Part shown: positions 47,962-59,605 of the stretch, in pieces
Layout: every line of letters starts with the position of its first letter
How positions within the stretch are numbered: position 1 is the stretch's first letter
Origin: Clitoria ternatea
Lineage: Eukaryota; Streptophyta; Magnoliopsida; Fabales; Fabaceae
DNA: 64,000 bases
Direction: 5' to 3'
Assembly (NCBI GenBank): GCA_037962975.1
Contig: CM075674.1
Location: 33,990,501-34,054,500 of the forward strand
Program-made: the position numbers and the translations under genes
The notes under the pieces: model-generated
Database searches by the model: none
What the model was told of the DNA's origin: nothing
What the model saw: the letters and a program-made list of their open reading frames with translations, nothing else

Positions 47962-49825
47962 ATCTCCCCCTATTTATTGATAACAAACATTAAGTCTCGA
48001 AGATAGAATGAATTTTGTATCGAGTGAAGAATTGAAACATTGAATTCATATATCATGGAATAAGCTTCACATACTTTCATAGTTTTGCAAAAGATAGTCA
48101 AGTGAATCACATGCAACAGACTTTAAAGGAGTTAAAGCACTGAATCATCAATAAGAACTGAACAACATTTTATTTATGAACACAAGGTGTGTTACATACG
48201 TAGAAAAAATATTGCAACTTAGATTATCTAAAAATATTCTCTCGCTTTTGGAATCAACAAAATAGGGTCATCATTGAGACTTAGCAGCCTTGATAGAAGA
48301 TAGGGTAAGCGATATCATGGCTAATTTAAATTGGTAGAACTGGATCCTACTTCACCTATAGCATTTAGAATTTTAGATTCTGGTGGAAGTGCTTGTGTGG
48401 ACTCCTAAGGACAAAACTGCAATTGCTTCAATTGAGGAACTCGTTTTGTGTCTACAAGAGGTAAACTCTAAAACAAAATTTTAAATTTTGTATGTAATGC
48501 CTTGAAATATTCGTTTTTGCAATTCCTCTTTAGGAATCCTTTGTATTTCTGTTGTCTGACCCTGAGGGATTCCCTAACATAAGTGCACCTTGTTATTTCG
48601 ATAGGAATATACCATGATGAAGTTTGGTGTGATGTTGTTCCAATGGAAGCCACACATATTTTGCTTGGGCGGCCATGACAATATGACAAAAAGGTCAACC
48701 ATAAGGGTTTCACAAACACCCTTACCTTCTTACACAATAATAAGAAGTTTGTTTTACATCCATTAGAGGACTAACTTCAACTGAAGTTAAAAAGGGATAG
48801 GGAGGTTAGACCTTCCACCTCCCACCAACAAACTAGAAAACCAAAACAAGAAAAGGGTAAAGGAATTGTCACTAGTGATGACTCCAAGAGGCATTCTTCT
48901 CTTTTTGCCTCCAAGTTTGATGTGAAGAAAGCCTTGCTCCTTCACAAACCCCTCTATGCTTTATGACCACTATACTCCTAGTACCTCTTTGTGTTTAGTG
49001 GGCACTATTCTTTTCTTTCCCATTAGAGAGTCCAACCTTCTAGAAGTTTGTTTTCCAACTTCTCATATTAACTATGGGATTGATGGAACTGTGTGTGTAT
49101 ATAGTTTGATTAGGTTTACTTGTAGGATGTATATAATTACTATAGGTTCTTTTAGGATAGAGATGCGTCTTTATTCTTTTAAGTTAACCTTTCCACGTAT
49201 CTTGTCTTTTATTATTTTCCTTGTATTTAGAACTTTCATAAGTTTACCATTTTGTTCATTTCCTAACCTTTTATGTCTACCACTACATCATATATATGAT
49301 CATGTTGCTACTATTCATTTTCATTGGGGATTATATTAGGAGCTAGTAGCATCTTTACATGTGATGCATACTCTAGTTCCTAGTTTAAATGTCACTATAC
49401 ATTATGATTCTCTTAGGGCAATTCATCATATTCTTTTTCCTAGTATGCCCTTGTTTACTTCTATATCACATAATCAGCTACCTACACCTCACATCATTTT
49501 CATTGAACATCATAGCCATCATACCATTTTTGGGGTACATAAAGGTTTCCTTAGTTTACTTTATGCATTCCTATGGGAACTTTTCATTGTATTGTTTGGT
49601 GCTCTATTTTATTTTCTCGTTTCAAAGGGACTAAGGTTAGTATTTGACCCCTGGTGGTTAATCTCTTTTCTTTCTTTCTTTCACATTTGTTTTATTATTG
49701 TTTTCTTTCATATTTTTAGGGACTCACTTTGTTTTCCCTTTACTTTATAGGTTTGTTGCTGCCTTGAGAGTTGCTTGGGGGATCTCTTGGATTTGAGAAT
49801 AAATTCTCTTGAGAATGGGGAGCAT
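47962..49825. other. Copia 3' internal sequence, then unassigned element DNA
   Basis: 47962-47975 is the copia polypurine tract. Up to about 48450 the sequence looks like untranslated copia internal DNA. From 48780 to 49825 the plus strand has several open frames (48956-49339, 49361-49750) with hydrophobic, low-complexity translations that match no family I know. Just before 49826, TCTTGAGAATGGGGAGCA looks like a polypurine tract. Confidence 0.4.
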
Positions 49826-50642
49826 GATGAGGACCTAGCCCATTGGGTCTCCTTTAGGCCATCTTTAGGCCTTACCATTATCTTGTAAATATGTTAGTAG
49901 TTTTTTTATTTGTTTAGGAATTAATTAGGTTTAGAAAATAATTTTTAGTTTGGGCCTTACATGGCTATAATTTTCATTTTGGACCACTTTTAGGTCTTGT
50001 ATAGGTATATACTTGCTTTACGCCACTTTTGGGCCATGTACTTTTTGGTTTTGGGCCTTGGGTAAAGCTTTAACAAGCCCACCCAAGCTAATTCCAAAAT
50101 TTTCCTTGGAGTATATAAGCTTTATTTCCTTTGTAATTTCATATCATAAGTTCATTTGTGAATTTCTAGTGAGATAGAGTGTGACCTCTCTCTACAAAAC
50201 TTTGACTACATTAGTCCACTTCTTCATGAATCTTATCCTTTGGATTCCCTCCCAATGGTGGTGATTCCTCACCTTGCCTTATCTCTTTATCTCAAAGAGT
50301 GGCGGCTTCACCTTCACACTTTGCCTTTCCATACCTCTATTTCCTTCTCCTTAGTTCCTTAGCCCTTAGATCCAAGTTTTTCCATCACAAATCCTTCCAT
50401 TTCTACATCTAAAGTGTCTTGGCCAGCACATGTTTATTTCAAATTCAAAATTTGACTTCAAATTTTGGAAGAGAATTGCATCGATCTTGGAGATTTCAAG
50501 AGAAAGATCCACCTCTCTTTTAGGAATTCTAAGGAATTCCTACATCAAAAGTCTACTCAAGAACCACCTTACCACTAGTGCCTTTAGATTTTCCTAAATA
50601 TATTATTAGGTTATCTATATATATCCAATATTATAAACATCA
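49826..50642 (+). repeat. Candidate LTR (817 bp) of another gypsy-type element
   Basis: Begins TGATGAGGACC directly after the purine-rich GAGAATGGGGAGCA and ends ATAAACATCA, so the ends TGATG/CATCA are inverse. It has a TATA box (GAGTATATAAGC near 50108) and a pyrimidine-rich leader after it. No partner LTR or target duplication is visible. Confidence 0.4.
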
Positions 50643-50664
50643 CACTTGCGATGTCCAATCTTAA

Positions 50665-51179
50665 ACGTGAAAGGATAGTCATTTGACATTAAGGGTTGTA
50701 GAAAGAACAAAAGAAGAGTGGAAAATATACTTCTAAGAAACTTTTTTTACTAAAATAGACATTAATAAAACATAATGTACCTTTTGGAAATAGAAGTAGT
50801 TGAAAAACTAATATATCTAGGTGTCTGTACCTAGAGATTATGACCTATAAGTAGTGTGAATCATGAATGTATGTGTGCTGGTATAAATCAAAATATTTAT
50901 CTTAGAATGAAGAAAGTTAAGCAAATTTTCTAAACTAGGAAACCTAGAACATAAAATTTTGGGGGCCAAGCTTTGCCTGTGTGGGGAAAAATCCTTTCTA
51001 ATGCTCTTTTGTCCTTAACTTTAACTATCTTTACCATATAACTATAAGAGCTATTTTACAAAACTTTCCCTTCTTTTTTTAACTGCCTATAGATTCATCA
51101 TTCTAGTCCTTACAAAATCAACTAGATAACTTAAAGATGACACTACTAGACCTAACATGATGGAAGCTAATTTGTAAGT
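50665..51179 (-). pseudogene. Decayed partial copy of the UCP3 3' end
   Basis: About 515 bases align with 23445-23950, from downstream of UCP3 through its last ~85 codons, in the same orientation. Shared landmarks are GTAGAAAGAACAAAAG, TGTACCTTTTGGAAA, CTAGGTGTCTGTA, CTGGTATAAATCAAAATA, GATTCATCATTCTAGTC and ATGATGGAAGCTAAT. Scattered substitutions and small indels break the frame, and the catalytic carrier repeat is absent. It is cut at 51180 by Tat element 2, so more of the copy may lie beyond the right edge. Confidence 0.85.
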
Positions 51180-51892
51180 TGATCCGGTCTCAATACCGGT
51201 ATCCGATCTGTAAGACATATTTCAACGTCTTTGTCAAGACATCAACGTGTAACCGGTGTCATCGGTATACATCCGGACTGTAATTCCGTATCAGGCGTTC
51301 TCCCTATACCGGTCGTTCAGGATAACACCATGACACCGGACAACACACACGTCACTGTGCGAAAGACAAGGATCATTGCTACAGGGATCGATCAATAATT
51401 CCCTGCACTACGAGCCAAATTCTGCTCACGGGGATGGTCAACTTGTTCCCTAATCCTAGTCTATATTCTCCATGCTCAATATAAAATAGCCACTTGACCC
51501 AATCATGCTGGTAAGTGCGTAATAAAATAATGTTAATGGGAGTTAGTGGTTCCCCACTAACGAGTCCTCGTAAAACGAGCCAATCAGGTATATGAACTCA
51601 TTTCATTAATGAAGTGAGGGATCTTGAACAAAATCTTTGAACGATTACTCTCTGAAATACATTCCTTACTTGGAATATCATCACTGACTTGAGCGTCGGA
51701 GAATCTTTGCAGGTGACACCACCATTCGCCCACTTCAACGCGTTAGGTCGGTGTGAAGGATCTCCAGAACGCCCAATCCGCTCTCCTCACTCAAGGACAA
51801 CGGATATTTATATCGGATACTCATACATCCGGTCTTCTGCACAGTATTTGCATACTATTTGTGATCGACTTGAGTCTGGATCTCTAGACCCC
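51180..51892 (+). repeat. 5' LTR of Tat element 2, truncated at its 3' end
   Basis: Starts TGATCCGGTCTCAATACC and runs to GGATCTCTAGACCCC. In element 1 the LTR continues about 16 bases past the equivalent GACCCC, so the last bases, the primer site and everything up to RT are missing here. The LTR is rich in CCGGT words, like that of element 1. Confidence 0.85.
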
Positions 51893-51893
51893 A

Positions 51894-54338
51894 ATGAAAT
51901 GCACTTTCGCTATCCCTGCTGGGAAGTTCTTGGGTTTCATGTTAACTCAACGAGGTATTAAAGCCAATCCAGGGAAGTGCCAAACGATTCTAGACATGCA
52001 AAGTCCAAAGAATCTCAGAGAAGTCCAATCCCTGAATGGCAAAGTAGCAGCTTTGGCACGGTTCATGCCAAAAATGGCTCACAGATCACTCCCCCTATAT
52101 AAAATACTGAAAAAGTCCAAGAAATTCGAGTGGGGACAGGAACAAGAGAAAGCATTCCAAGAGCTTAAGGAGGTGTTGTCCAAACCTCCCATTCTCATAA
52201 AGCCTGACCCCGAGGACACACTCATTCTATACTTGGCTATTTCAGATGAAGCTTTGGGCGTTGCCTTGATAAAAGAAACTCCCGATGGACAGAGACCGGT
52301 CTATTTCACTAGCAAAACCTTACAAGGTGCTAAGATCCGGTATCAAAAAATCGAAAAGGCCGCCCTCGCTGTTGTTTGGGCCTCTCGACGACTACGTCCG
52401 TACTTTCACGCCCATCCAATTATAGTGAGAACGGATTTACCACTCCGCTCTGTTTTATTCAAGCCCGATCTTGTTGGGAGGATGATCAAGTGGTCTATTG
52501 AACTCTCTGAGTTTGATATATCCTATGAACCTCGAAGCGTTATTAAAGCTCAAGTCCTGGCTGATTTTATTGTGGAAATGACAGGGACTGATCCAGATTC
52601 CCATCGTGTCCATTGGACCATTTACGTTGATGGTTCATCGAACCAAAGAGGCTCTGGAGCAGGTGTAGTTCTAGAAAGTGATGACGGAGTACACCTGGAA
52701 ATCTCCCTTCGCTTTAATTTCAAAACATCCAACAACCAAGCTGAATACAAAGCTTGTTTGGCCGGACTGAGAGCTGCAATTGACATCGGAGCTTCTGAAG
52801 CGACGCTCTGTAGCAATTCACAACTGGTGATTTCACAGATCTTGGGAGATTATCAGGCTCGCGAACCTCAACTCCAATTATACTTGAACTGTGTCAAGGA
52901 GTTGAGAGAGAAATTCTCGAAAATGGAATTCAAGCATGTTCCACGCGAAGAGAATACTAGAGCGGATATACTCTCCAGATTAGCAAGCACCAAACGACCA
53001 GGTAGCACCACTACGCTGGTTCAAAGCACACTAACGTCGCCCAGCATTCCTCTTTTCCCTTCTCTAAATGCCATAATGACAGACTCCCTTTATGGAGACA
53101 CATGGATGGCCCCCTACATCCGTTATTTGGCTGATGGACAGCTACCTACGGATGAGAAGGAAAAAACAAGGATAAGGAGGGAATTACCATACTTCACTAT
53201 GATCGATGGTAATCTTTACAGAAGGGCGCTCTCCGTGCCCTATTTGATTTGTCTCAAAGAGAATGAGGTGCAAGACGTAATGGAAGAAGTGCATGAAGGA
53301 CAATGTGGACACCACGCCGGAGGAAGAAGCTTAATGCGAAAAATCCTCAGGGCCGGATACTGGTGGCCCACGATGAAGCAAGACTCCATTGACTTCGTCA
53401 AAAAATGCGACGCTTGCCAAAAGTTCTCTAATCTTCACCATACACCGGCGGAAGAACTCTTCACATCCGCTGTTCCATGGCCCTTCTACCAATGGGGATT
53501 GGATATTCTGGGCCCCTTTCCAACTGCTCCTGGGGGCATCAAATATCTCATTGTAGGGGTCGATTATTTCACTAAGTGGATTGAAGCAGAGCCGGTGGTA
53601 CATATTACTTCAGCCCGAACTCGTCGTTTCATGTATGAAAACATTATAACACGATTCGGGGTCCCAGCACGGGTTGTCACAGATAATGGCACCCAATTCA
53701 CGGATAGAAAATTCACAGATTTACTCGAAGGGTTAGGAATAACCCAAATATTCTCATCCGTCGAACATCCCCAAACCAACGGCCAAGCTGAAGTGGCCAA
53801 CAGGGAGGTGCTGAAAGGACTAAAGAAACACCTTGGTGAAGCCAAGGGCAGATGGACGGACCAGTTGTGTCACGTCTTATGGGCATATCGGACAACGCCC
53901 CATTCTTCCACCAATGAATCCCCATACCGCCTGACATATTGGGTAGAGGCAATGATACCCGTGGAATTGTAAATTGCTTCTACTAGGGTCAAATACTTCT
54001 CTGAAGAAAACAATAACGCTAACTTGGCATCAGAAATGGATGTCATACAAGAACTCAGAGAAGATGCATTCATCAGAGATCAGGCTATTAAAGCCAAAGT
54101 TGCTCTCCGATACAACAAACGAGTCCAATCAAGGACTTTCAACATCGGAGATTTGGTTTTGAGGAAAGCAAGTGTAGGGAATAAATTTGCTCATCAAGGC
54201 AAATTAGCCCCAAACTGGGAAGGCCCATACAGGGTATCCGAGGTTGCTGGCAAAGGCTCTTACCGCCTTGAGAACCTTGATGGCACTCCAATCCGAAATA
54301 AGTGGAACACCCAAAACTTGCGCATCTATTATAACTAG
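51894..54338 (+). pseudogene. Truncated pol of Tat element 2 (end of RT, RNase H, archaeal RNase H, integrase)
   Basis: A single frame starts inside the RT thumb region (MKCTFAIPAGKFLGFML). It continues through the gypsy RNase H (ILYLAISDEALGVAL), the archaeal RNase H (TIYVDGSSNQRGSGAG, NNQAEYKACLAGL, DSQLV changed to NSQLV) and the integrase (CGHHAGGRSL...CDACQKF zinc finger, VTDNGTQF core), ending at 54338. One in-frame TAA at 53970-53972 stands where element 1 has CAA. The archaeal RNase H has asparagine where element 1 has the conserved aspartate of DSQ, probably inactivating it. The polymerase half is absent. Confidence 0.92.
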
Positions 54339-54499
54339 CTGCTGGAACGATACATACTCTCCTATCCTCATTTTAAACTGAATACTGGAGAAATTATTTT
54401 CCCAGCTACGCTTTCATTGTAATTCTTATTTTTGATTTAATAAGAACCTCTCACAACAATTTAACTCTTTCGAGTTTTTTCTTATGCTGTGATTTTCAG
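54339..54499 (+). other. Post-pol spacer, element 2
   Basis: Short non-coding stretch with AT-rich words (TTTGATTTAATAAGAACC) that could hold a processing signal. Nothing else is seen. Confidence 0.5.
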
Positions 54500-54509
54500 T
54501 TTATCCGGC

Positions 54510-54660
54510 GTACAGAAGCATATTCAGGACGGATGATCTCAACTACCTATTTTGTAGTTGACGATGTAACTCCTCGAATATGTGCAGCGTACAAGAGCAT
54601 ACTCAGGACGGATGATCTCAATTACCCATTCTGTAATTGACGATGTAACTCCTCGAGTAT
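54510..54660. repeat. Hairpin-forming tandem repeat, two units
   Basis: Two ~80-bp units share CAGGACGGATGATCTCAA and GACGATGTAACTCCTCGA. Each has a perfect 8-bp stem with a 7-base loop: TCAACTAC/GTAGTTGA at 54539-54561 and TCAATTAC/GTAATTGA at 54618-54640. The stem sequence differs but pairing is kept. Related units are at 41137 and 59280. Confidence 0.85.
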
Positions 54661-56009
54661 GTGTAAGAAACTGAAGGCCCAGATTGTAGGATTAAACCGA
54701 ACTCTGGGTACGGTTAGTAAGTTTGGCTGAACACCGGTAAAGACCTGGGCTATAGGATTAAACTGAACCTCAGGAAATGGGTTGTAGGATTGAACCGAAC
54801 CCCATTCTAAGAACGGTAAAAGGGTAGAACCCAACACCGTATTGAAGGCTTGGGCACAGTAAGCTGGTTCTTCTTCAAGACCACGCTGAACTCCAAGTAA
54901 CGGGCGCAGTAGGTTCAGGATTAGCCCTGATCTGAACCCCGTGTTGAAGGCTCAGATTGTAGGATTAAACCGAACTCTGAGTACGACTAGTAGGATTGAC
55001 CGAACGTTGGTGAAGAATCGTCATTGGGTAAAACCAAAGACCGATTGAAGAACGGTTAGTAGGATTAAACCGAACGCCAAATATGACATGGATTGTAGGA
55101 TCAAACCGAACTCCAAACACAACAAGTAAGTTATACTGAACTCCAAATTAATACTCTCTTTTGAAGTTCTTTATTTGGAAGTTTTATAGCTTTAAATTCT
55201 GAGTCATCAATTCTTCAATTGAAACCTGACTCATAAACTCCGACCCAAAAATAATTCATTCGGGTACGCCACAATCTGAGGCATATTCACCTGAAACCTT
55301 TCAGTCGGAAATATTTATATTCGTAATCATCAAATAGAGGAATTTCTACTCGAAATCCTCACTCTTAAAAACTCTCACGTGAAAGCATCACTCAAAGTTT
55401 GCTCAAAGTACTGATCACCCAATAATACTAGGGGACAGTATCAACAATTTAATGAATATCTTGAGGAATGAACTCTTAACGAAACGTTCTCACAGTCATT
55501 CCCCCTCAAGATTTACATTACAAGCCGTTCCCATGACAATAACATGTTCACTTACAACGGCAATCCCTATTATAATATTTACAACCAAAAGGCCTGATCT
55601 TTAAGAAGCAAGATACACTTTCTACTAGGCTTTTATATCAAATTACTCATACTTGACAAGAGATACTCTATCTTTTCTGTCAAATCAAGTCTTTGGCTAT
55701 CAAAACACCTATACATAAAAAACGATAGTTATATATCTCTATCCGTTCTTCATCTTGCATGTAAAAATCCAGAATGAAGGTTCTACGTTCATACCCGATC
55801 TTCACTACTTAAATCCGGAATGATTCAATACACATGCAATCCCTCTATTAAAGCTGTTTTCCACTAAACAAGCATATAAAGGCAAATGGTTCTTTTATTG
55901 ACCAAATGGAAATTACATGAAGAAATTCGTTTAATAATCCGGAGCTGATCCCGGAACACAGCGAATTTGAATCAATAAAAAAGAAGAAACAAGGAAGGCA
56001 TTGGTTCTT
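54661..56009. other. Degenerate repeats and spacer downstream of antisense gene A
   Basis: 54660-55130 has many imperfect copies of GTAGGATTAAACCGAACYCC words, the inverse counterpart of 40400-40570 in element 1. 55130-55980 is non-coding and unrecognised. It should include the 3' end of the antisense gene transcript on the minus strand. Confidence 0.6.
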
Positions 56010-58545
56010 CTAATTTGTATCTCCTTCCTTCCCTTTGCCTTTATCTCCGGCCTTGCCTTCATTAGCACCAGAGCTAGTTCCTTCACTTCTAAGCTTCAGA
56101 AGAGAAGGTCCCATTGATTGGCCTTCAGGTAGAGGAGCAAACTCGTAAGGGGTGTTAGGCGGATCCTCCTGACGGTCATTAACAATGGCCACCAGTTTTC
56201 CTTGGTGAAACTCATAGAACGGATCGATACCGTTCAGATTGAGTTCCACTTTAGGATTCCGGTATTGAATTTGACGAACAGCCAGTCCGAAGGATTCCTT
56301 GACTGCTTGGTCACAGACACCTACAGCCTCATCCAAATCCGCCTTCAAAGTTTTGATTTCGTCAGTCGAACCAGCCAAATTTAAGAGCAGCTCCTTCTCC
56401 TTACGCGACCAATCTTCTGCTCCTTGAGAAAAGACAATCTTGGCTTCCTTAAGCTCCTCTCCCAGCTTTGAAGAGCGTTCCTTCTCCGTACAAAGACTAG
56501 CATGGAGGTCGGAATTGATTTTCTTCTGGTCAGGTACTTGGACCTCCAGCTCCTTGGCAAGATACTTCAGTCTGGCAATTTCTTCATCCTTCTTATATCC
56601 TTCCTCTTTGGAAGCCTCTAATCTACTTTCTAAACGAAGGATGTTTGCCTTATCCTTAGCAGCAGCAATGCTAAGATCGTTAACCTTGCCAACCAATGAA
56701 CTGAGCCTCTCATTGTCTTTTGAAAGCTTGCGAACCGACCTCAGAAGCCCGGATAATTCTGCCAAATGCTTCTGTCCAGCATCGCAAGCTTTAGTTACTT
56801 CTCCGCTCTCCAATGAAGACCTCAGCTGGTACGGAGATTCAGGAACACTCTCAGGAACAGAACCCTCATATACAAGGTATTGAGCAAGACCGGAATTACC
56901 TTCAGGAGGGCAGGGAGCTTTAGGTGCAAAGTAAGTTGTTATTGGTTTTGCACCAAAAGTAATCACGTTGTCAGGGGCATCTGGAGTGTGCCCTTCCACC
57001 TTTTTTCCTTTAGAAGGCTCCGGATCAGCAGCCCTTTTCGAAGTTTTTGGTTTCTTGGGAGAAGGTTGAGGGTCTGAGGTCTTGGAGGAATCATGCTTTG
57101 TCATTTTCTTTCTCTCTCCGACCTTCACAACCTCAAGCAAGGGGATATCGTCACCAGCAGACGAAGTCAAAATTATAGTCTCAGCAGTAGCCTTCTTTGA
57201 ATTCCGTTTTGCCTGAATGTCGTTCTCGGCCGCAACGGAATTCTCTCCTGCTTTAAGTCCTTTCAGCTTATTCATCTCTGACGACTTGGTCTCGATTTCA
57301 ACTGCAAAACCAAATAACACAATTAGAGATCAAGGATTTCAAGGCGTGATATAATAAAGCATGAAAAATGATAGGAAAATTACGTAAATATTCCTCGCGG
57401 GTAGACTTCGATCCTAGTAAACGCCTGCAGGAGAAAAATTGGTGCGAGGCGGTGTAGGATTGAAGAGCGGAAAGAACAGAAACTGAAGATGGGCTCAATT
57501 CATCTTCCTCAGTGTAGTACGCCTGGGAGGTTAATAAGAAATGCTCATGCGTCCAGGCCATTGGGAATTTTGGAATCCCGTCTTCAGTTAACCAAAAAAC
57601 TGGTTCGTCAGGATGGACGCTGATCTTCGTAAAGTAAGATTTGAATGAATGACCATCAACTTTGGCGGAGTCAGTGTACGCCTCAAAGTTGATAATCTTG
57701 GAAAGAGTCCGGAGGGATATCAAGCTCACTCCCCCCTTCTCCTTATTCGCACGGTGGACTACTTGGGAAAAATAAAAAAGCATAGCCACCGTCGGTTTAA
57801 AGTTGAAGTGCTTCCCAAGCACTTCAAGAGAACGGACCAACCCCCATCCGTTGGGGTGAAGCTGCGAAGGGGCGCAGTCCAAGAATCTCAGAACCCCCAT
57901 CTGAAACTCTGTGAGGGGAAAGCGCACGCCTAGATTCAGAAACAGAAAGTCATACATATATATAGACCTTTCGTCCGGTGTATGACATATCCGATCTGAT
58001 GGAAGCGGAGCTAACACCATAAAGCACCGTTTGTACTTATCCTTCTTGAAAACCGTAAAACGCGGTTCCAGCTCCGCTCCGTCCTCCCGAGCCCGGACGG
58101 ATGGTGTTTCACGGAATTTCTCAGCCACCCAGCTGAATGGGCATTTCTGTTGGAATTTCACCCAATCGATCCGGTGTGCGACTACATTGCACAGTCCGGA
58201 AGCTGTCTTCATTATATACTGCTGAGAGGGTGCTTCCCCACCAGATGTTCTTCCCCCAGTGGTCTTCTTCACCGCCATTGTAAAAGCTTTCACGCTGCGG
58301 TAAAAATCCACATCGTCAGAGAGATACAAATCAGCACTCTCAGCACTCTCACTAGAGGAGGATTCCGAAGAGGGTATTATCACCCTTCGCCTTTGATATG
58401 GCGACGCCTCCCTCTCTGGGTATTGTGGCTTCGATTGGAAGATCATTGGGATCCTCCCACCACGAACTGTAGGGTTTCGAGTTAAAGCCCTTCCTCCTCT
58501 TCCTCTAGGGCTAACACCACTGAAGCTAAAACCTTTCCTAGACAT
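56010..58545 (-). CDS. Antisense gene A of Tat element 2: 'putative gypsy type transposon' domain plus coiled coil, 817 aa, two exons
   Basis: Exon 1 58545-57384 and exon 2 57301-56010 are joined by an 82-bp GT-AG intron in phase 1, at the same codon as in element 1. The protein starts MSRKGFSFSG. It has the acidic YLSDDVDFYRS stretch, the PF04195-type core (MYDFLFLNLGVRFPLTEFQM and QLHPNGWGLVRSLE), a lysine-rich segment with KKPKTSKRA (possible nuclear signal), a long coiled coil, and the family C-terminus (ESFGLAVRQIQYRNP, GIDPFYEFHQGKL, PLPEGQSMGP). There are no stops or frameshifts. It is antisense to the element and probably uses its own promoter near 58930-58990. Its role is unknown. 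Confidence 0.85.
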
Positions 58546-59181
58546 TTACAGATACTGAAACAAGACACAAAAAATGGAAGGAGAATGGTTACCTAAGGAT
58601 GAAGGAGGATAGTGAATTAAAATTCACAGAGGCAAACACAAAAATCTTCTCGAAACATTTGCAGAGGTTCATCGAGGGAGCAAGAAGAAGTGATTACTAG
58701 AATTGCCAAATATGCCTTTTTCAGGGCATGAAAACTCTCAAATACCGATTCAAGCAACCTGTCGTTTACTTTCGAACGACTCTCCGTTTTAATGAATCAA
58801 AATCGTCGTTTTTAACCCAAAGGTGCGAAAATGCCATCGTTTCGTCACAAAGCCTTCTAAATGGGCCTATTAAATCCAAATCCTAGGCCCACCAAGTTCC
58901 TGTGTGACGGTTATTAAGACATGCGCATTTAGCGCAATAATGGCTCGCCCACGTGAGTAAAGGCATTAAATGTCCAATCATGAGAAACGTGGCCACCATT
59001 ACCCGAATACCAAGGGTTGCAAAATTCGATAAACTTCTGAGATTCTCATTACTCTAATCCGCCCTCAAGCGTTTCATCACAACGGAACCTTGTTCCCAGA
59101 GCGGATAATTACACACCAGTACAATTCCGAAATCCAGATGTATTACGATCGATATAGCTCACATGAGCAAATCTACTAATT
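58546..59181 (-). promoter_or_regulatory. Upstream region of antisense gene A with the conserved promoter-like block
   Basis: Contains the block at 58983-58933 (minus: TGATTGGACATTAAATGCC, then CACGTGGGCGAGCCATTAT with a CACGTG G-box) shared with element 1 and gene B. Nearby words GGGCC and ACCGTC are also shared. No clear TATA box was found closer to the ATG. Promoter role inferred. Confidence 0.5.
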
Positions 59182-59200
59182 CCTCACATCAGCTAGGGGG
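59182..59200 (+). other. Relic polypurine tract without an LTR
   Basis: CTCACATCAGCTAGGGGG matches the end-of-element sequence CTCACACAAGCTAGGGGACA at 63508-63527, but no LTR follows. It marks the boundary between the two antisense-gene units. Confidence 0.6.
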
Positions 59201-59264
59201 CTAGTAGAGTACTACTGATATCTGATCCACCTCAATCCGTTCTCCTACGATTGAAAAAATGTCT

Positions 59265-59605
59265 CCAGGACGGATTATCTCAATCACTTAATCTGTGATC
59301 TGACGATGTAACTCTTGGCATTGTGTACTTTTCCAGAACGGATAATCTCAATCACTCATTATGTGATCTGACGATGTAACTCCTGATGTTGTGTACTTGT
59401 CCAGGACGGATGATCTCAATCACCTATTCTGTGATCTGACGATGTAACTCCTGGCGCCGTACACATCCCAAGGACGGATGATCTCAGTCACCTATTATGT
59501 GATCTGACGATGTAACTCCTGGTGCCGTACACATCCCCAAGACAGACGATCTCAATCACCTATAAAGTGATTCGATGATGTAACTCCTGATACAAACAAT
59601 CCCCA
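59265..59605. repeat. 68-bp hairpin-forming tandem array, five units
   Basis: Units begin near 59265, 59333, 59401, 59469 and 59536. Each carries GGACGGATGATCTCAATCAC, a seven-base loop, GTGATCTGACGATGTAACTC. The stem closes with a single bulged C. A sixth, diverged unit lies near 59670-59730. It is related to the 54510 repeats and to 41076-41170 of element 1. Confidence 0.9.

Noticed and set aside
50665..51179. Second functional carrier gene
   Set aside because: The frame is broken by indels and stops and only the last part of the gene is present.
59265..59605. Regularly spaced repeats as a CRISPR array
   Set aside because: The repeats are head-to-tail without unique spacers, degenerate, and in a plant retroelement.
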